DNA of 64,000 nt from Ophioderma brevispina. Lineage: Eukaryota; Echinodermata; Ophiuroidea; Amphilepidida; Ophiodermatidae. Every line of letters starts with the position of its first letter. Position 1 is the stretch's first letter. Below, piece by piece: positions 11,031 to 22,217 of the stretch. Location of the stretch: positions 1 to 64,000 of the forward strand of contig JAMKCH010012582.1 in NCBI GenBank assembly GCA_023653785.1, in the 5' to 3' direction. The position numbers and the translations under genes are program-made. The notes below the pieces were generated by a model. It saw nothing but the letters and a program-made list of their open reading frames with translations, did not search any database and had not been told where the DNA came from.

Positions 11031-12207
11031 CAGCCAGTTCTATTTTCAATTGAGGTCTCACCGGCTCCTAGAATTCATTGGGTAAAATGAGTGCTGATAC
11101 ATCACAGTCATCATTCCCAAGACATGGGCAGTTGACCTGCGACTAGATATACTGCCAATACTCCCCACCATTCTGGTTTGCGATTATCGGCTACTTTTAG
11201 GAGTGTTCCAATTGGCCGTTTCAAATGAGCAACCGGTACCGTTAACACTTTGTACTTCTACCTCAAGTTCAAGGCAAAATGCAATATACAACCGTCAACC
11301 TTTGAAAGATTACAATGTTTTCAGTACAGAGACCAATCTCATCAAGTCATCTAGATTTGACATATGGCTCATCCGGCAGTCAATCTCCGAGTCAAATTTC
11401 TTACTCAAGATCTTTAACAAATTTCAACCAATCAGCGACGAGCTTGTATCCAAAATTCTCCAGCTTATTGGCGTAGTATTCGCAGTATCCCTGCCGCATT
11501 GGACCATCCACGCAAGTACTTGGAATGAGAACTAAAGACCACACCAACAGACGTACGCCTGCCTATCAACAACTCGTTAGTTAGTTTAACCAATGTTTTA
11601 TATATCCAGGTTTTAGCCCCGCTAACATAATGGATAAACCTCAAACTCAGACAATACACTGACCTTTTTCAAACCAAGGTGAGCAACACTTCGAAACTAA
11701 TTCGAAGGATAGCGTGCCACACAATTCACATGAAATTAATGATACAGAAAACTGAGGGCTCCATATCAAAATTGACGGCAAAAGGCATGATTTTTGGTTG
11801 TACCGATGTTCTCTGCCTGATTAAAAATTCGCCACTTTGAATTTGAGACAACGCGTGCGGGCAGTGTGTACTTATGCGCTATGTCGCCAATTCTAGAACC
11901 TGTCAATTCTAGGAAACTTATTTTTAAGACCATGCATATAAAGCAAGGCCTAAGTGTGCATTCATAGTCCATTGACATAAGTAAAATCTAGAACAATTCC
12001 ATTTTGGATGGTCAATTTGCTGGAGAAATAGAAAAGTTTTCAGTCATTCCATTAATGTAATGTGTTTCCCACAATCTCGCCCCATGCAAAATAGTGCTCA
12101 TAGGGCACATACAAGGTAGTGCCCACAATATATGGCAATGAGACTAAATCATGTTGAAAGAAATTTTTTGTTGTGGAATTGGGTTTCCGTGTTCACAAAG
12201 ATGAATA
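11031..12207. other. No recognised feature
   Basis: A 110-codon frame at 11203-11535 shows no domain or repeat match, and its composition is like the surrounding sequence, so I do not call it a gene. Confidence 0.4.
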
Positions 12208-12400
12208 GTGGCAAAAACTGTATTACAAAGTACCTTTTCACATGAATTTAATCCCATCACTAAATGTAGTAAAATTCAAATGAACAAACACATTCAAGGC
12301 ACTTATGTTGAAATTCAGCAAAAGGTGGAATTTTTTGACCGTAACCATGTACAATTGTCACTTGCTAAACGATTTACCATCATCTTACATTTTATAGTAC
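12208..12400 (+). repeat. Repeat sharing sequence with the interior of the 14326-14776 element
   Basis: 'attacaaagtaccttttcac', 'ggcacttatgttgaaattca' and 'gaccgtaaccatgtacaatt' align in order with 14461-14610. Here the long inverted arms seen at 14326-14776 are missing, so this is either a solo interior or an arm-less relative. Confidence 0.6.
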
Positions 12401-12768
12401 CAGATTTCGTTGTGACATTTGAACAAATTGAAATGTATCAGAGTCTTGCATTATTAATAGCTAATGTGAACTTTGCCATGATAAATGCATTTAATTGTTT
12501 GTAAACAATATGCACACGACTACATCCCCAGACAACACTGCACAAATTTGGTCACCGGTTCCTATCAAACCATCACATGTAAAGTTGAAATAGCACACAC
12601 AAAAGAAGACGGATGTAGTTAGGGATCTTGATTGGCAGGCTTGGCATGGTCATGGTACCATGGTGTTTGTGCTCACTACAACTGGTCAATGTTACATATT
12701 TTCTTTGTAGGGTGTTGTATTCGACAAGGACATTTCAATGAGTTATGTAATCCATTGACCATTGGGTA

Positions 12769-13115
12769 GACATTTCATATAGAAGTCCCAAGGATGCAAA
12801 TGAGGTGTTACAATTCATTTCATCATGCACTGTAATAAAATTGGATTGATTCAGCCCAAATTTATTGGTCGAGCTATGAGTTGCAAAAAATATTATTTAA
12901 ACTATTTAAAAACATAAATATTTTAACAACTCGTCGCGAGATCATAATATTGGGCGCCAACTGATCCAATTTTATCATTATCATGCGTAGGATCCGATAT
13001 TATCGCATATCGGACACCTCAATGCATGATAATGTATGATGTTGTGCAGTAGCGCTTGACGGAATCAATGGCAATACCTTGTTTGCATCTTTGCGACTTC
13101 TATATGAAACATCTT
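12769..13115. mobile_element. TIR element with a foldback element inside it
   Basis: Outer arms: 'catttcatatagaagtccca' followed by 'aggatgcaaa' on the left (about 12770-12800) is inverted on the right as 'tttgcatctttgcgacttct' followed by 'atatgaaacatc' (about 13084-13113). Inside, 12836-12985 is a foldback copy with 'taaaattggattgattcagc' and 'gatccaattttatcattatc' arms. It matches the element at 55416-55552. Two generations of insertion are therefore layered here. Confidence 0.65.
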
Positions 13116-14166
13116 CCAAACATTGTGTGTATGTGTATTATTCTTGAAAATATTCATAAGGCTCATCTAGGGCTAAGATTTTGACAAAAATTGTTCAGGC
13201 TAAACTGGTAGAATTTTTTCACAAGGTCTTAAAAACTCACAGAGCTGATGTTTTATCCATCTCAATCAGCAATCTCCATCTATAATCTGCTACTCCTGAC
13301 TGATTTGTAAAACAGCAACACTTTTTCCGGTATCAGTAGTAAGCATATCACGGCTTTCAAGAAACAGGCCAGTCAAGATAGATGAAACATCGGGTTGGTG
13401 AGTTTTCAAATCTCCTTGTCTATACTCTGTCCAGCTCGAAGTATGAAGTAGCGATATGGGCGTATACATTGAACTGACTTTCAGCGCGCGAGTACGTAGG
13501 TAAAGCACAAGCGCACTGCAACTGAAAGGCAGCACCGGGTGTACGCGCGCGTCGCCACTTCATATTTCAGACGAGACAAAGTATAGTCTAATTCTTCTGC
13601 AACTAAGAATGTTTTCATTAAACTGTTTGCTTATTCCTTTAAAGTTTGAATTCAGTGACAATTAAATGGATTATTGTGTAAATTATACTCAAGGATTTCT
13701 ACAAATGGCTATGAGACATTCTTTTGCACTGATAACAAATGGAATATATTTTAATAAGATTTTGTTATCAGCAATCAATATTTGAAGCATTTAATTTTAT
13801 CATCGTATTTCCCACAGTGCACCAGGTGCGCATCCTCAAATCGTGGATACCATCGAAGCTGCCCAGTAAGACATGGAAGTTTATCACTATATCCGATCAC
13901 AAACAGTGCAGAAAATGACAACAATGCTGTGAATCTAGGACAACAATCTCAACTATGTTAAGTGAAACAATGGCAAGCCATAGGTGTCTATGGCAAGCCA
14001 ATAGCAGATGGTTATCTTGCAAAGCATGTGAGAGGCTTGGCATGTGGGCAGACTGGTGGAAGAATTCATCAACACTGTATTTGGTTGTCTACGATTGACC
14101 CACGGTTGTCTACTAAATTTGCTTCAACTATTACCATGAAAAGTTCTTGTATAGTGTTTGTTATAA
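13116..14166. other. No recognised feature
   Basis: The sequence shows no domains. 'ggcaagccatag' and 'ggcaagccaatag' at 13971-14002 make a minor local repeat. Confidence 0.4.
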
Positions 14167-14273
14167 TCCCTTGGACGCGCGTATGTCTTTGCATGACCTG
14201 CGCTTACATGCAATCAAACAGTGCATCATATTGGCGGGAAAGCGGGCGTATATAGTTACATGTCCAAGGGATT
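14167..14273. mobile_element. Very short TIR element (107 bp)
   Basis: 'atcccttggac' (14167-14177) is the exact inverse of 'gtccaagggat' (14263-14273). The interior is GC-rich relative to its flanks. It has the length and form of a tiny non-autonomous transposon, but no target duplication is clear. Confidence 0.5.
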
Positions 14274-14325
14274 TTGACAAATATATATTATAATCTAATT
14301 CTACTTCAACCCTTTCCCAATCATG

Positions 14326-14776
14326 TAATAGACCATTTGCACGATCCCGAAATGCATCTCGTTTGGTGCCCATTTCCATCCGGGAACTTGTACCAGCGGT
14401 CATGTTTACAAAAAAAATTGTTGTTCGTTCGTTCGCGTCGCCGAACAGTGCCTAAAATTACAATACAAAGTAACTTTTCACGTGAAGTTAATCTTACAAA
14501 AATGTAGAAGAATATCTAAGGAACAAAAAACTATCGAGGCACTGGTGTTGAAATTCATGACAAAACGTGATATTTTCGATCGTAACTGTGGCCTACTTGT
14601 CACCTACCGGACGATTACACAACTATAGTGCAACGTCACAGATAGGTTAAGTTTTCTGGTATTCTGATTACGCTCTTAACCGTATGTGTTTAGCTGACTT
14701 GAGGCTGGTACAAGTTCCCGGATGGAAATGGGCACCAAACGAGATGCATTTCGGGGATCGTGCAAATGGTCTATTA
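14326..14776. mobile_element. Element with 72-bp near-perfect terminal inverted repeats
   Basis: The left arm 14326-14397 (starting 'taatagaccatttgcacgat') and the right arm 14704-14776 (ending 'atcgtgcaaatggtctatta') are inverse copies differing by a single inserted G. Between them lie about 306 bases without coding potential, part of which is shared with 12208-12400. The near identity of the arms implies recent activity or gene conversion. The superfamily cannot be told from the ends; a TA/TAA duplication is possible but not provable. Confidence 0.8.
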
Positions 14777-14897
14777 CCACAGATCGCAAAACGTAGCGCC
14801 ACTAGTTGTTACCATTGCCAGTTGAATTTTTTTACCACAAGGGTCAACATCACCGTCCCAACTTGCATTGGATTAACACACAAGTAGATTGATTATT

Positions 14898-15286
14898 CAC
14901 AGCTGTTTGATAGTCTCATTTATTATGACAAAACCAGAATAAAACCGGCGACACATTTTTGACAATTGATTTGGAATATTTAGTCCACTAACTACATTCT
15001 GTGTAAATTTTACAAAATTTCATTGCGGGCAAATATGATTTTTCTTAAAAATCTAGTTTTCTACGTCTTTCTATGGAAAATGGGCATATAGAGGGCGCTA
15101 TAACATACAAATCATGACCTTTGTAGGCCTATATGGCAAGATTCCTGCAATGGATTTGTTTAAATTTTGTAGAGATGATAGCTCTTGCATGTCCCTACTT
15201 ATCTCAGTTGTCAAAATTGTGTCGCCACTGCTTAAAATTGTTCTCAAAATAAAAGAGACAATTTGTATGGGGTCAAACAGCTGTGT
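14898..15286 (-). mobile_element. CACAGCTGTTTGA miniature element (389 bp)
   Basis: The ends 'cacagctgtttga' (14898-14910) and 'tcaaacagctgtg' (15273-15285) are exact inverses. The body matches 56368-56766 in the opposite orientation over its whole length ('tggcgacac', 'gggacatgcaagag', 'tagagggcgctat', 'tgcgggcaaatatgattttt'). No reading frame of note. Two full copies and one interrupted copy in 64 kb show an abundant family. Confidence 0.85.
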
Positions 15287-16185
15287 ATTATGTTGAAACA
15301 AAACAAAAGAAATCAAAGGGTTTACTTATTGTAAATAGCGTTAAGTGTGCATTCACATGCAACTGACCATTATATTGACACACTAAATGATCAGTGATGT
15401 TTTCCTGTGTAATATTTGTATAACGCAGGCTCTGAATGTTGACTTCTTCCCATGATGCATCAGGAAAACATCGCCTCTCTGAGGCAATCTTTGCCAGCGC
15501 ACCGTATTGCAAATTTTGAGAATTGTAAGCGAGTTAATGACATCACATCAATGCAGGTACGCATGGGTATTGCAGGGTTTTCATTTGATGTTATTCTCTC
15601 ACTTTTGATGGAAGTGCATAGTGCAGTATGGACAATGTGAAAGGGGTGAATGGACTCTCTTCCCAGTCACCATATGCATTGTGAATTTTGCTGAATACTC
15701 TTAGGAATTCTCCCCAAGAATTTCTCTCTGTTAGAGAATTCCAAGATGAGAAAGAAATCAGCAAAATTGCATTATGCTGAATGGTTAATTGTCAATTATG
15801 TTTGTAACACAGATATAAAGAAAATCTAGATTGAGGGACTATAGAATATGGGAGCCACATGACAGTGGGGTCATTTGCAGTCTACCAGCAGGCGACTACC
15901 TGGTACACAGTATGTAGCCCCACTACTGTGGTGTTCTGATGTTGGTAACTCTAGAGTACCAACTATATTGTAGCCCTGTCAGTCATGTTGGAGTTGACTC
16001 TCGGGTGCCACAGGAGTCAACACATTGATTTGCACCATGTGGCTTTGGAGGGGAAACTCTGGAGTACTTCCAACATTGAGATATTATGTAAAAGGTACTT
16101 CTAAGGTCCTACTACATCATCAGCTTCACATATCTCATGAAGAATGATACCAAGATGAAGAATGATGGTATTTTTGACTGACACC
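15287..16185. repeat. No gene; degenerate 'ACTCTRGAGT' word repeated
   Basis: From about 15940, words close to 'gactctggagt' or 'actctagagta' recur (15949, 15992, 16045-16060). They continue beyond the hAT insertion (16503-16560), so the hAT element appears to have landed in a degenerate short repeat. Confidence 0.35.
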
Positions 16186-16488
16186 CAGTGGCGTACCGAC
16201 CAGGGGGGCGGGGGGGGGGGCAAGTTACCCCCTCTGGCTCAAAAAAGTGGGACGATATGGACCCAAATATGCATTTTCTTCCCTTTTGGGAGGAATTTCG
16301 ACCAATTTCAGCCTAAATTTGGGCAGAATTAAAGCAAATTCGGCGATTTTCGGGCGCTACGCGTGCACTTCAGCAAGTTCAGACTTAATTGTAGCAAATC
16401 ACCGGGACGACTTACAAATTTTGCCCCCTCTGGTGGGATGGCTTGGAAATTTTTCCCCCTCTGGATCGACTGCCTCGGTATGCCACTG
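16186..16488. mobile_element. Non-autonomous hAT-type transposon with perfect 8-bp target duplication
   Basis: The ends 'cagtggcgtaccg' (16186-16198) and 'cggtatgccactg' (16476-16488) are inverse with one mismatch. The flanks are identical: 'ctgacacc' at 16178-16185 and 16489-16496. An 8-bp duplication and CAGTG-type ends are hallmarks of the hAT superfamily. The 303-bp body has G- and C-runs and no transposase, so it depends on an enzyme made elsewhere. Confidence 0.9.
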
Positions 16489-16798
16489 CTGACACCATAG
16501 TGATTCTGGAGTGACATCAGAGTGACTCTAGAATGACTCATGGCGACTCTGGAGACAATGATGAACAGTAGCCACAATTTGTTCTTCCAGGAGATATATC
16601 AATGCTATATAGAACAATGCATTTGAATTCTTTGTTTATTAGCATATCCTAGAATAGCGCATGATGGTCTATAAGTACTTTGTGGAGTCACATGACCTCC
16701 ACAAGGTATAACTTAAAAACCTTGGTGTATTTTGATACTGTTTAATTCATTCTATATTATCAGTAATTGATTTGGAAGAGTAGGCCCAACAAACCAGT

Positions 16799-19762
16799 AT
16801 GAATAAGTCTTCACTACCACGGCCCCCAGTCCCCAGCAGCTCTGTATCCATGGACCAAGGTGGCGGTACAGTAAGGAAAGGAGCAGGGGGTGCGAAGAAT
16901 CTCTGGGTAAGGACAGGCCACCAATGGAACCTGAATGTAGGAACTTACAATGTCAGAACGCTACTGGGAGAAGATAGACTGATAGAGTTGGAACAAGAGC
17001 TGGAAGGGGTGAAGTGGGATGTCATTGGACTCAGTGAAGTTCGGAGAAGAGGCGAACAACTTGAACAACTAAAAAGTGGTCCCCCCCACCACCTATGCCA
17101 CATAGGGGAAGAAAGAATAAAAGTGAGGCAGGATTAGGATTCTAGTTCATAAAAAAGTCTGGCAGGAAATGTAACAGAATTCAAAGGAGTAAATGAACGA
17201 CTGGCACAGCTCAATATCAAGATAAATAAAGGTACAGTCTAAATTATCCAAGTATATGCCCCCTAGCACTATGATGATGAGAGGTAGAGAACTGTATTAG
17301 GAAATCAGTGAACTGGCTTCAAAGCAACCAGACACACTATACTATTATGATGGAGACCTAAATTCAAGGTCGGAGAGAATGAAGATGGTGAAGAATCATT
17401 GATTGGAAATTTTTGGTATGGACAGCGCAATGACAGGGAGACGACTAGTCAATTTGCCATCACCGCAAGTTAAAAATCTAAACACTTTTTCAAGTAAAAA
17501 AACAAACAGTAAGTGGACTTGGATAAGTCCAGTCAGAGCGCACACAGAAATGAAATTGATTTCATCCTTTCCTCAGTTTTGAACATGTAAAAGATGTAAA
17601 TGTTCTCAACAAAGTCAATGTAGGTAGTGACCCAGAATGATAATGGGGAAGTTCCAATCACACTAAGGTTAAGAGACATAAGCTACTCAAACCGAAGTTA
17701 TAACAACATGAACCTGGACAAACCACAGAAAGAAACCATGAATTCCAACTGGAGCTAGCAAAGAAAAAACAAATTTAGTACACTTCAGTGATGGAGAGAG
17801 CACGACCTAGACACATGGAACCAAGAGACATAGACATCATCCGAAACTGCACTCCAATGTAGCAGGCATAAAACCCAAAGACAGATCTAGCAAACTATCA
17901 GACAGCACAAGGAAACTGATTGGAAAACATAGACAAATGAAAATGGGAAGTAAGGTAACTGACAACATAGAATATAGGGAAACTTGCAAAACTCTCAGGA
18001 AGAAGATACGAGAGGATGTCAGAAATTATAATTCACCAAAATGATACCTGACAACTATAGAAAACACCAGAGTATTAAAACCAACAAGAAGCTTGGCCAT
18101 TGGAACAACGAAAATCAACAAACTTCTCGACTCAAATGGGCAGGAATTAACAGATCAGCATGATATTCTGCGAAGAGTAGAGGAATCCTATAAGAGCTAT
18201 ACCAAAGCAATCACCAAACCGAAGACATAGAAGATTCACAGGAGAAAGTACCTAAAGTTGAAAGCTTGGAGTAGAGCAATTCTCTAATGCAAATGAAACT
18301 GGGCAAAGCCCCTGGACAGACAACATAATGATGGACATCACTAAAATAAGGCAGGGAGGCAGTTAACATAGAACTGGCAAAGCTCTTCACAGCTTGTCTT
18401 CACCCCCCAAGGAAGGTGCCCCAAAAGTGAAAGAATCCAACATGATAATCTTGCACAAAAAGGAGACCAAGGGATTTGAAGAATTACCGACCAATTAGCC
18501 TTCTATCCCCACATGTACAAGCTTTTCACAAAGATTGTGACAAATCAGGTTGGAAGAATTCTAGATGACAACCAATCCAAAAAACACCAAGGGAGCAAGC
18601 GGATCATAAGAAACTTCTCACAATAGACCCCCACTTACACCCTCACCAACTACAGGAAAAATGGTCAAGAGTTCCATATACCGTGTAGCGTTGCCTTTGG
18701 TGGATTATAAAAGCTTTTGATTCCGTTGAAACCTTGGCAGTTCTCAAGGCATGAAAGACAAACAGTCAACTCCTAACTATATTAAAGTAACAAAGACATT
18801 ACCACTGGCAGCACAACTACTGTTAGTTCACAAAGAAAAGCAACAAAATACCAATACGAAAGGGAGTGAGGCAAGGAGATACCATGTCTCCAAAGCTCTT
18901 ACAGCATGCTTTCGAACTCATCTCAAAGACATCAATTGGTGAAATAAAGGTATCAATGGAATGGGGAGAAGTTCAACCACCCCCGTTTTGCAGATGATAT
19001 AGTCATATAGCGAACAAAACACACTTCAGTGAAAGTGGAAGAGCAATGCTACCGGACTTGGACATAGCAAGCAGGAAAGAGGACTGAAAATGAATAGAAG
19101 AATGACCAAAGTAATGGCCAGAAACCAATCAGTTAACATACACACAAACAAATCATCATTAATGGAACATATTTGGAACATGTATCTGAATACATCTACC
19201 TCGGGCAACAGTTCACTCTCACCGAAAAGAACCAAGGTAATGAAATAGGAGGATTAAAGCAGGGTGGCAAAGCCTTTGAAGATACAGCCACATCATGAAG
19301 GGTAATCTACCATGGTGCTTAAAAATGAAAGTGTAGACCAGTGCATTCTCCCATCATGAACTTGCATCAGAAACATGGACGCTAACCATTAAAATGGAAA
19401 GAAAGTTAGCAGCCGCTCAACATAACATGTGAAGAAGTAATGCTTAACATAACTACAAAGTCACAAACTAATAAACTGGATAATTGGATACCTACAAAGG
19501 TAGGGGACATAATGGAAGTAATCAAACATCGTAATGGACATGGGCTGGCTCATATCACTAGAAGGCGGGATTAAAGATGGATCACACTGACTACTATATG
19601 GTCACCACTTGATGGAAAAAGGAACAGAGGTAGGCAAGAAAGAGATGGAGAGATGAAATACAACAATTCTGGAATGAAACTCATTGGTACAAATATGCAA
19701 GGAGAGAGAGAACTGGAGACAACATACTGAGGCCTTCATCCAGCAGTGTATTGAAAACGGCT
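16799..19762 (+). pseudogene. RTE-type LINE, endonuclease plus reverse transcriptase, broken
   Basis: This is a non-LTR retrotransposon that would nick the target with an apurinic-type endonuclease and prime reverse transcription there. The endonuclease start is clear in 16799-17137: NVGTYNVRTLL, then WDVIGLSEVRRRGEQ. QVYAP (about 17250), GDLNSKVGE (about 17350) and NEIDFIL (about 17545) follow. Reverse transcriptase traces include ILHKKGD..LKNYRPISLLS (about 18450-18510), VDYK.FDSV (about 18700) and the FADD catalytic box at 18987-18998. The C-terminus reads GKRNRGRQERRWRDEI, ending at ENG and a stop near 19762. Motif order and spacing fit an almost full-length RTE element of about 3 kb. Many stops and frameshifts disable it. 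The first ATG (16799) begins the longest surviving frame. Confidence 0.88.
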
Positions 19763-19763
19763 G

Positions 19764-20240
19764 AAGAAGAAAAATGATTTTGGAGGGGAACGGAAACCCT
19801 CTTTACAATGAATTGGAAACCAAGGCGTAAATCCATTATTTTATTTTGACATCTGCAAATTCCACGCAAAAAATAAGGGTATCGCCGTCCCGTCACTTCA
19901 TCGTAAAGATAGTACCTGTTATAAACAGATGTATAATTAAAGGTAATAAATGTTTCAGTTTCTTTCACCTAATTTTGAACAAGAAAGGATTGCTACCATC
20001 TGGTATAGTAAGAAAAATCGAACAACCCATTGAACGCAAAGAACGTACGAAAGGAGACACAACGTTGACAGGTGTGCACGGACATTGTAAAATGGTGGAT
20101 GACGCAAGCACATCAACCTCCAAATAACATCCACACGCAGCGTGTAATACCCAGTCTAAATTGCAAAATGAAACTGAACAGGAACCAATGCAATGAAATT
20201 GCGTATATTCCCAAAGCTGTTTTGGAATGGGTAATATTAG
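19764..20240 (+). repeat. 450-bp dispersed repeat, copy also at 28312-28800
   Basis: The two copies share, in order, 'tgattttgg', 'gggaac', 'ttacnacgaattg', 'aaaccaa', 'ttccacgcaaaaa', 'aacagattnataatt', 'aaaggattgc', 'aacaacccnttgaacgcaa' and 'caaagctgtttnggaatggg'-like ends. It follows the RTE stop immediately, so either the LINE inserted beside it or the repeat lies at the LINE's 3' junction. Function unknown. Confidence 0.65.
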
Positions 20241-20890
20241 CGACAGTACACTGATGATGAATTCATCAATGGGATTACACCCTTTTCTTAAGCAACAAAC
20301 CACTTCCAATAGGCCTTTTGCATCAGAGTCCATTAACCCTCCTTCCAACACAGCCAGAATCCTACCTTTGGTGTACATAAGTGAATGCAAAAGGTTCTTG
20401 TATTACAAGGAGTTGGTATGCCAATGAAACCTCTCCATGGGAATGGACAGTTGGTACTATGTGTGTATTCACATAGGAAAAGTGGCATTGGGTGATGTGA
20501 ATTGCCTCCATTGGATAGAGCACACACAGTACGACTACAACATAACTGTATTTTGTTCGGTCTCGAGTTTGAGGGTGACGTCATGACGCAACTCTGCATT
20601 CGCACTAGTGTTTCAATTGTGCCGCCTTTGTTTGCGTGCATGAATATTTTAATTCCAAGGTCGACGCGCGCATTTCTAGAGTGCGAAAGCTAACATACAC
20701 AGTGACATCACCCTTTAACTGGGGATCAAACAGAGTATACAGTGGGCTACATATTGTGTACCCAGGAGGCACCATACATCCATTTCTCAAACACAGTCAT
20801 AATGGTTTGTTCATATTTTTTAATGTCAAGGCTAATTGAGGCATTAATAGCAGTTATCTAATTAGTAACGGTGACGGATTGGTGCCAAGA
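20241..20890. other. No recognised feature
   Basis: Overlapping short frames occur on both strands without domain similarity. Confidence 0.4.
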
Positions 20891-20894
20891 TAAC

Positions 20895-21480
20895 GATTGT
20901 CCTCCCTTTGAAGCTCTGCAAGTCCTGGTTTGATGCTACATGAGCAGGAAGGGCATTCCATAAGCCTACTATAATAAATTAAAAGAGAATGGGAGAAATG
21001 ATCTTCTGTAGGAGGCCAAGTTGGACCTTTGGATTTTCACAGCAAGGTCATGAGACCTGACTGAGCGCCTAAGGCAAGGGTCAACTGAGGGCAGCTCAGG
21101 TATCAGCTGGCTAAGGAGACCCAGGTGACCGCCCATAAAACATGTGGTGGAAAGGAGTGACAATTCCAACTGCCCTGCAATGGCCCAATAGTTCAATGTG
21201 ATGAGAGTTGAGCTTACTCCCAGGGATACCAATGATGGAAATGACACGTCTCTGGATTGCATCAAGTTTGGATAGTGTAGCGGGTGTTGCTCCACACCAT
21301 GCTGAGCTTGCATATTCCCATGTTGGATCGAACCATGGATTTATATATAACAGCCCTTTGAGTTGTCTCAAGATACCAGGAACCAGCATACAGAAGAGTA
21401 GGCATAGCAGTGACTTGAAAGTACAAGGAGTAGAATACTTTGAAGGACACTATAGGCCTGGTAAAGGGCACACTCTGCAG
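20895..21480 (-). pseudogene. 3' end of a CR1/L2-like LINE reverse transcriptase
   Basis: On the minus strand the frames join into the C-terminal region of a non-LTR retrotransposon polymerase. Recognisable in order are YLETTQRAVIYKSMVRSNM, EYASSAWCGATPATLSKLDA, IQRRVISIIGIPGS, FHHMFYGRSPG and VRSHDLAVKIQRSNLASYRR. The usual closing segment follows (SFLPFSFNLL, then NALPAHVASNQDLQSFKG after a frameshift). This is the thumb/C-terminal domain that follows the catalytic core, and the core itself is missing, as is normal for 5'-truncated LINE copies. At least two frameshifts and several stops make it dead. CR1, L2 and Jockey clades all carry this signature, so the exact clade is open. Confidence 0.8.
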
Positions 21481-21859
21481 TGTCTAAGATTTGTCAAAAG
21501 ATTTGTCATAGTTATGTAGATAGTGGATATTCCATAGTCACACTAGAAGTACCTATGAAGTACCTAATATATGGTATACACCAATGATGGGAAATTGACT
21601 GTGTAGGAACAATGCATGGCAAGGTTCTAGAATAAGGTACACCAAAAACCTGTTCGCTCTTGATGTTTATGTGGATGATCTGACACACAATGTGATACTG
21701 GCAGCCAACCATGTGATCAGTCCTTTTCAAACTATCAAGTTAAGAATGTGCAATCCAATATAATGATGTGCAATGATCTTCATGGCTTACTTGAAGACTA
21801 GGTGCTAATTATTGCCAACAATGCACTTAATGAGAGCCGCAGGGGACCGATCAAATTCA

Positions 21860-22217
21860 CTTAAAGACACTATCAGTGATTCACTCAATTTTTTTGAAAT
21901 TTGCAGGAATAGCTTAAAAGTGAAGAATAAGTCTGCAGAATTCTCAAAAGTTATTTTTTGCAACTGAAAAATTGACAGAAAAGGAAGAAACAGCAGTGTT
22001 CAAAGATATGAATCTCCATTCAGTTACACATTGTAGTAAGTGTCCGTATGGACAATAATGACTAAAATATCCAATTCTGTCCTTATTAAGTTGCTTTCGG
22101 TCTTAGCACTTTTAGGGTATGTTAGGATAGCTATACTTATTACAGACATGCAAAAATCTGATTTTTGATGATTTTTTCAATTTTCTGATATAGCAAATCA
22201 CTGACAGTGCCTTTAAG
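21860..22217 (-). mobile_element. CTTAAAGRCACTATCAGTGA miniature element, copy 1
   Basis: The ends 'cttaaagacactatcagtga' and 'tcactgacagtgcctttaag' are inverse. The 358-bp body matches 61493-61859 in opposite orientation ('aaaaatctgatttttgatga', 'agtgtccgtatggacaataa', 'acagaaaaggaagaaa'). There is no coding potential. Confidence 0.85.
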
